Shown piece after piece: positions 60,549-64,000 of a DNA stretch of 64,000 nucleotides. Location: NCBI RefSeq assembly GCF_000223375.1, contig NC_017384.1:1430097-1494096 (forward strand). The letters run 5' to 3'. A program made the position numbers and the translations under genes. Positions within the stretch are counted from its first letter, which is position 1. The number at the start of each line of letters is the position of its first letter. Below the pieces are notes generated by a model. It did not search any database. It had not been told where the DNA came from and saw only the letters and a list, made by a program, of their open reading frames with translations. The DNA is from Ketogulonicigenium vulgare WSH-001. Lineage in GTDB: Bacteria > Pseudomonadota > Alphaproteobacteria > Rhodobacterales > Rhodobacteraceae.

Positions 60549-61964
60549 ATGACCCATTCCGATGCCGCCATTTCATCCCCGTTCGACGATATCCTTGCTG
60601 CCCAGCGTGCCGCCTTCCTGCAGGAAGGCCCGCCTGCGCTCGCCGCGCGCAAGGCCGACCTGAAGGGGCTGCGTGCGGCGATCCTCGCGCATCGCGACCA
60701 GATCGAACGCGCAGTGAACGCCGACTTCGGCCATCGCTCGCGGCACGAGACCGCGATGATGGAGATCATGACCGTGGTGCAGGGGATCGACTACCTATCG
60801 CGCAACCTTCGCCGCTTCATGCGGCCAGAGCGGCGCCATGTCGCGCTCACTTTCCGCTTTGCCAGCGCGCGTGTCGAATATCAGCCGCTGGGCGTCATCG
60901 GCATCGTGTCGCCCTGGAACTACCCTGTCGGACTGGCGCTGATGCCGCTTGCGACGGCGATCGCGGCAGGAAACCGGGCCATGATAAAGCCGTCGGAACT
61001 GACCCCGCAGACGAGTGCGCTGATCGCGACGATGCTGGGCAAGCTCTTCCCGCCCGATCAGGTTGCCGTAGTCGCCGGCGATGCCGAAGTGGGCGCGGCC
61101 TTCACGGCGCTGCCGTTCGACCACCTGCTATTCACCGGCAGCACACGAGTGGGCAAGGCGGTGATGCGCGCCGCTGCGGAGAATCTGGTTCCCGTCACGC
61201 TGGAGCTTGGCGGCAAGTCGCCCGTCATCATCGCCCCCGGCCATGCCGATGATGCGACGGCCTCGGGGATCGCCTTCGGCAAATACGCCAATGCCGGCCA
61301 GACCTGCGTCGCGCCCGATTACGTCTTGGTCCATGCTGACGAGGTCGAGCCGTTCCGCGCGGCCTTCGACCGCGCCGTCTCGACGCTTTATCCGCAGGGA
61401 ATAGCCAGCCCGGACTATACCTCGATCATCAACAAGCGGCACTTCGCCCGGCTCAACGGCCTGATCGAGGATGCGGCGGCGAAGGGCGCGCGTATCGTGC
61501 CGCTGGGCCGGCAGGCGGAGCCGCGTGCACACGCGCTGGCGCCCACGCTGATCCTCGACCCTACCGATGAGATGGAGGTCATGCAGGAGGAGATCTTCGG
61601 CCCCGTGCTGCCGGTCGTGACCTATCGGGATCTCGACGAGGCCATCGCCTATGTGAATGCCCGCCCTCGGCCGCTGGCCCTCTATTACTTCGGCGCCGAC
61701 GATTCCGATCGCCGCAAGGTCCTCGCCCGCACCACCTCGGGCAATGTGGGGATCAACAACACGTTGATGCACTATGGGCAGGAGGATCTGCCCTTCGGCG
61801 GCGTCGGCCCGAGCGGGATGGGCGCGTATCATGGCATCGAGGGTTTCCGCACCATGAGCCATGCCAAGGGCATCTATGCCCAGGGCCGCTGGAACGCCGC
61901 CAGCCTGCTTCGCGCTCCCTTCGGCCGTTTCGCCGACAGGGTGTTCGGGTTCATTCTGCGCTGA
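60549..61964 (+). CDS. aldehyde dehydrogenase, coniferyl-aldehyde dehydrogenase-like
   Basis: The 471-residue enzyme has FASARVEYQPLGVIGIVSPW with NYP, the FTGSTRVGK loop, LELGGKSPVII (Glu) and NAGQTCVAPDYVLV (nucleophile Cys). The C-terminal extension with membrane-affine residues (LLRAPFGRFADRVFGFILR) is typical of the coniferyl aldehyde/fatty aldehyde branch. It has GAGG upstream of the ATG and is divergent from a TetR gene. It is followed by a truncated hydrolase. The gene set FUSC-TetR-dehydrogenase looks like an acquired cassette bounded by IS remnants. Confidence 0.86.
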   Translation: MTHSDAAISSPFDDILAAQRAAFLQEGPPALAARKADLKGLRAAILAHRDQIERAVNADFGHRSRHETAMMEIMTVVQGIDYLSRNLRRFMRPERRHVALTFRFASARVEYQPLGVIGIVSPWNYPVGLALMPLATAIAAGNRAMIKPSELTPQTSALIATMLGKLFPPDQVAVVAGDAEVGAAFTALPFDHLLFTGSTRVGKAVMRAAAENLVPVTLELGGKSPVIIAPGHADDATASGIAFGKYANAGQTCVAPDYVLVHADEVEPFRAAFDRAVSTLYPQGIASPDYTSIINKRHFARLNGLIEDAAAKGARIVPLGRQAEPRAHALAPTLILDPTDEMEVMQEEIFGPVLPVVTYRDLDEAIAYVNARPRPLALYYFGADDSDRRKVLARTTSGNVGINNTLMHYGQEDLPFGGVGPSGMGAYHGIEGFRTMSHAKGIYAQGRWNAASLLRAPFGRFADRVFGFILR

Positions 61965-62004
61965 CGGTCCCCGCCATTACCGTCCGGATCAATGGACGAT
62001 ACCG

Positions 62005-62298
62005 ATGAATTTTGCCGGACCCTCCGTTCCGATGCGCCTGACGGTCTGGGACGCCGGCCTTGCGTTCCGCGACCACACCGACCCGGTCGAAAAGACGCGC
62101 CAGCAGCTTCTGACGCGCCGTTACCCCGTCGCGCCGAAACCCACGGAAGCTCTGCATCGCCTCTGCACGATTACCGAGGAGGTCGGCCCCGACGGCTTCA
62201 GCACCAATCACCTGATACCGCGCCGGAACGCCGCGCGGACGCATACTCTTTACATCCACGGCGGAGCCTATGTCCTGCAGTTGCTGAAGCCGCATTGA
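62005..62298 (+). pseudogene. truncated alpha/beta hydrolase (HSL family)
   Basis: The first 97 codons resemble the start of a hormone-sensitive-lipase-like esterase (MNFAGPSVPMRLTVWDAGLA) up to the oxyanion-hole motif YIHGGAYVL near residue 90. The sequence then leaves the family and stops at 62298. The nucleophile Ser and the catalytic Asp/His are missing, so it cannot be active. The break lies at about 62276, next to the AraC remnant. Confidence 0.75.
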
Positions 62299-62342
62299 GC
62301 AGATCATTCGCCAGACCGGCGCCATAGCCAAAACAACGCCCG

Positions 62343-62527
62343 CATCCACACCCGCCTGTATGCCGAGGCCTGCCAGATGCTGGAGACATCAGCCATGCAG
62401 ACCGCCGAGATTTCAGCCAGCTTCGGATTTCCAGATCCGGCCTATTTCTGCGTTTTTTCAAACGTATATATGGATATTCTCCGCGCGACTATCGCAATGG
62501 CCTTTATCGCGGGACCACATCTGGCCA
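62343..62527 (+). pseudogene. decayed 3' fragment of an AraC-family regulator gene
   Basis: About 185 bases match the 3' part of the AraC gene at 38903-39781 (its bases 39574-39757), roughly 90% identical by eye, including the codons for AEACQMLETSAMQ and AEISAS. One base is missing where the intact gene reads TTTCTCGCG (here TTTCTGCG), breaking the frame. The 5' two thirds are absent. It may be what is left of a paralogous regulator cut off by the insertion of the acquired segment. Confidence 0.8.
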
Positions 62528-62618
62528 ATCATGGTCGGCGTGGCCCTGACCTTTTCCTTTATACAATGCTCGCCTGTCTCGGTTTTCTGAAAGCCGGGCA
62601 GCAGGCAGCGGGGTTTGC

Positions 62619-64000
62619 TCACTGCCCATATCGGCTTGCAAGCAGCCTGCGCGTATAGGGATCTTGCGGTGCGGCAAAGATTGCGGCGTTGGTATTGGCC
62701 TCGACAATGGCGCCGTCTTGCATGATCGCAACGCGGTGGCACATGCCGCGCACCACCTCCAGATCGTGGCTGATGAACAGGCAGGCGAGGCCGGTTTCCT
62801 GCTGAATGCGCTGGAGCAAGTCCAGAATCTCCCCCCGGATCGACACATCCAGCGCCGAGGTCGGCTCATCCGCAATCAGCAGGCTGGGCGAAAGCGCCAA
62901 GGCCCGGGCGATGGCAACGCGCTGCTTCTGGCCGCCCGACAGTTGATGCGGGTGACGCGTTGCAAAGCTTGCGGGCAATTCGACCTGCGCGATCAGCGCC
63001 GCGACGCGGGTGTCGATTTCGGCCCGGTCAAGCGACAAATGCGCCCGCAGCGGCTCGGCGATGATCTGGGCGATGGTCAATTTCGGGTTCAGCGCGCCAG
63101 AGGGGCTTTGGAACACGAAGCCGATCCGCGCCCGCGCCGCACGCAACGACGGGCCGCGCAGTGCCGATAGATCCATGCCCTCGAACTCGATAGCACCCGC
63201 GATGACTTTGGCCAGGCCGACAAGGCTGCGGCCGGTGGTGGATTTTCCCGACCCGCTTTCGCCGATCAGGCCCAGCGTCTCGCCGCGATGGATGGTAAAA
63301 GACACGCCGCGCACAATCCTATGGGGCGCGCGAAACGGGCGTTGATAGCCCAGCACCAGATCGCGCACGGCCAGCACGACCAGCGCCTGAACAGGCGCGG
63401 GCGACGGGCGATGCGCCGTCGCGGCGTTCAGCAGGTGCCGGGTATAGGCGGATTGTGGTGCCCGCAGCGCCGCGGGCGCCTCCCCGGCCTCGACCAGCCG
63501 GCCATCCTTCATCACCAGAATGCGGTCGGCCATCTCTGCCACCACGCCCATGTCATGCGTGATCAGCAGCAGCGTCATATCGCGATCGCGCACCAGCCGT
63601 TGCAGCAGTTCCAGAATGTCGCGCTGCACGGTGACATCCAGCGCGGTTGTCGGCTCGTCCGCGATCAGCAGCTGCGGCCGGCCTGCAAGGGCCATCGCAA
63701 TCATGATCCGCTGTTGCTGGCCGCCCGAAAACTGATGCGCAAAGTCATGCATGCGCCGCGCGGGATCGGGGATTCCGACCTCGGCCAGCAGGGCAATGAC
63801 AGCTTTTTTGCGGGCCCTGGCGTTTTGATCGGGGTGGCGCAGGCGCAAAACCTCGGCAATTTGAAAGCCAATGCTGAACACTGGATCAAGGGCTGCCGAA
63901 GGGTCCTGAAAGACCGTGCTGATGCCGCGCCCGCGCCATTGTCCCAGGCCAGCGGCGGCAGGGATCACCGCCCCCTCGAACGCGACTGTGCCGGTCACTT
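62619..64000 (-). CDS. double-domain dipeptide/nickel-type ABC ATPase, N-terminus outside the window
   Basis: At least 460 residues of a fused OppD-OppF-like ATPase are present. The first half lacks its Walker A (beyond base 64000) but has QFSGGQQQRIMIAMALAGRP and LLIADEPTTALDVTVQ. The second half is complete with GESGSGKST, HQLSGGQKQRVAIARALAL, LLIADEPTSALDVS and ISHDLEVVRGM. Such single-chain ATPases (YejF, GsiA type) drive import of peptides, glutathione or microcins. Permease and binding-protein genes would be expected upstream, outside the window. Confidence 0.87.
   Translation of the reverse strand, partial: VTGTVAFEGAVIPAAAGLGQWRGRGISTVFQDPSAALDPVFSIGFQIAEVLRLRHPDQNARARKKAVIALLAEVGIPDPARRMHDFAHQFSGGQQQRIMIAMALAGRPQLLIADEPTTALDVTVQRDILELLQRLVRDRDMTLLLITHDMGVVAEMADRILVMKDGRLVEAGEAPAALRAPQSAYTRHLLNAATAHRPSPAPVQALVVLAVRDLVLGYQRPFRAPHRIVRGVSFTIHRGETLGLIGESGSGKSTTGRSLVGLAKVIAGAIEFEGMDLSALRGPSLRAARARIGFVFQSPSGALNPKLTIAQIIAEPLRAHLSLDRAEIDTRVAALIAQVELPASFATRHPHQLSGGQKQRVAIARALALSPSLLIADEPTSALDVSIRGEILDLLQRIQQETGLACLFISHDLEVVRGMCHRVAIMQDGAIVEANTNAAIFAAPQDPYTRRLLASRYGQ

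Overview
The window is about 60% GC, densely coded, and carries alphaproteobacterial (Rhodobacteraceae-like) gene content: many ABC uptake operons, LysR/LacI/AraC/TetR regulators and sugar-acid enzymes. Two things point to Ketogulonicigenium or a close relative. One is a 579-residue periplasmic PQQ dehydrogenase at 21486-23225 that I recognise as very like the L-sorbose/L-sorbosone dehydrogenases of K. vulgare. The other is a cluster at 4.1-8.5 kb able to take 2-keto-L-gulonate through L-idonate, 5-ketogluconate and gluconate to 6-phosphogluconate. The genus call is from memory of the family, not from a search. No rRNA or tRNA gene was seen, and I cannot tell chromosome from plasmid.

Layout. 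0-2 kb: biotin carboxylase, biotin carrier and the start of a 5-oxoprolinase subunit B gene (minus strand). 2.2-4.1 kb: an RraA/LigK-type aldolase and an aminotransferase. 4.1-8.5 kb: the keto-gulonate/idonate/gluconate cluster around a divergent promoter with an 18-bp palindromic operator. 8.6-15.6 kb: a LysR regulator and a carbohydrate ABC operon with two paralogous TIM-barrel isomerases. 15.9-21.4 kb: an iron/thiamine-type ABC operon with a second RraA-like enzyme and a LysR regulator. 21.5-23.2 kb: the PQQ dehydrogenase. 23.6-32.6 kb: a complete type I-C CRISPR-Cas locus (cas3-cas5c-cas8c-cas7c-cas4-cas1-cas2) and an array of 11 repeats and 10 spacers. 32.7-39.8 kb: a branched-chain-type ABC operon ending in an aldehyde dehydrogenase, with a divergent AraC regulator. 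39.9-41.9 kb: a metallo-beta-lactamase-fold protein and a GlxA-type regulator. 42.2-55.7 kb: what looks like one regulon, comprising tandem deacetylase homologues, an MFS exporter, an amidase, a sugar-type ABC transporter, an isomerase, a GMC oxidoreductase, a TetR regulator and an isochorismatase-fold hydrolase. Three copies of a shared 26-bp site lie in front of its transcription units. 56-62.5 kb: a LysR gene, then a scarred acquired segment (IS3-family element, IS21 remnant, FUSC exporter, TetR, aldehyde dehydrogenase, truncated hydrolase, AraC remnant). 62.6 kb to the end: part of a dipeptide-type double ABC ATPase.

The most interesting item is a degenerate one-spacer mini-CRISPR in the 381-bp gap between cas3 and cas5c (about 26087-26187). 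A diverged repeat keeps both ends of the array repeat and a hairpin. It is followed by a spacer-sized stretch and a second repeat-like hairpin. This is the architecture of CRISPR-resembling antitoxin (CreA) or cas-regulating (CreR) RNAs. I could not find its target by eye.

Other notable points are a spacer that is itself an intrinsic-terminator sequence, two spacers sharing 12 nt, a one-base frameshift in the solute-binding protein of an otherwise intact ABC operon, and a second deacetylase paralogue that has lost metal-ligand histidines.
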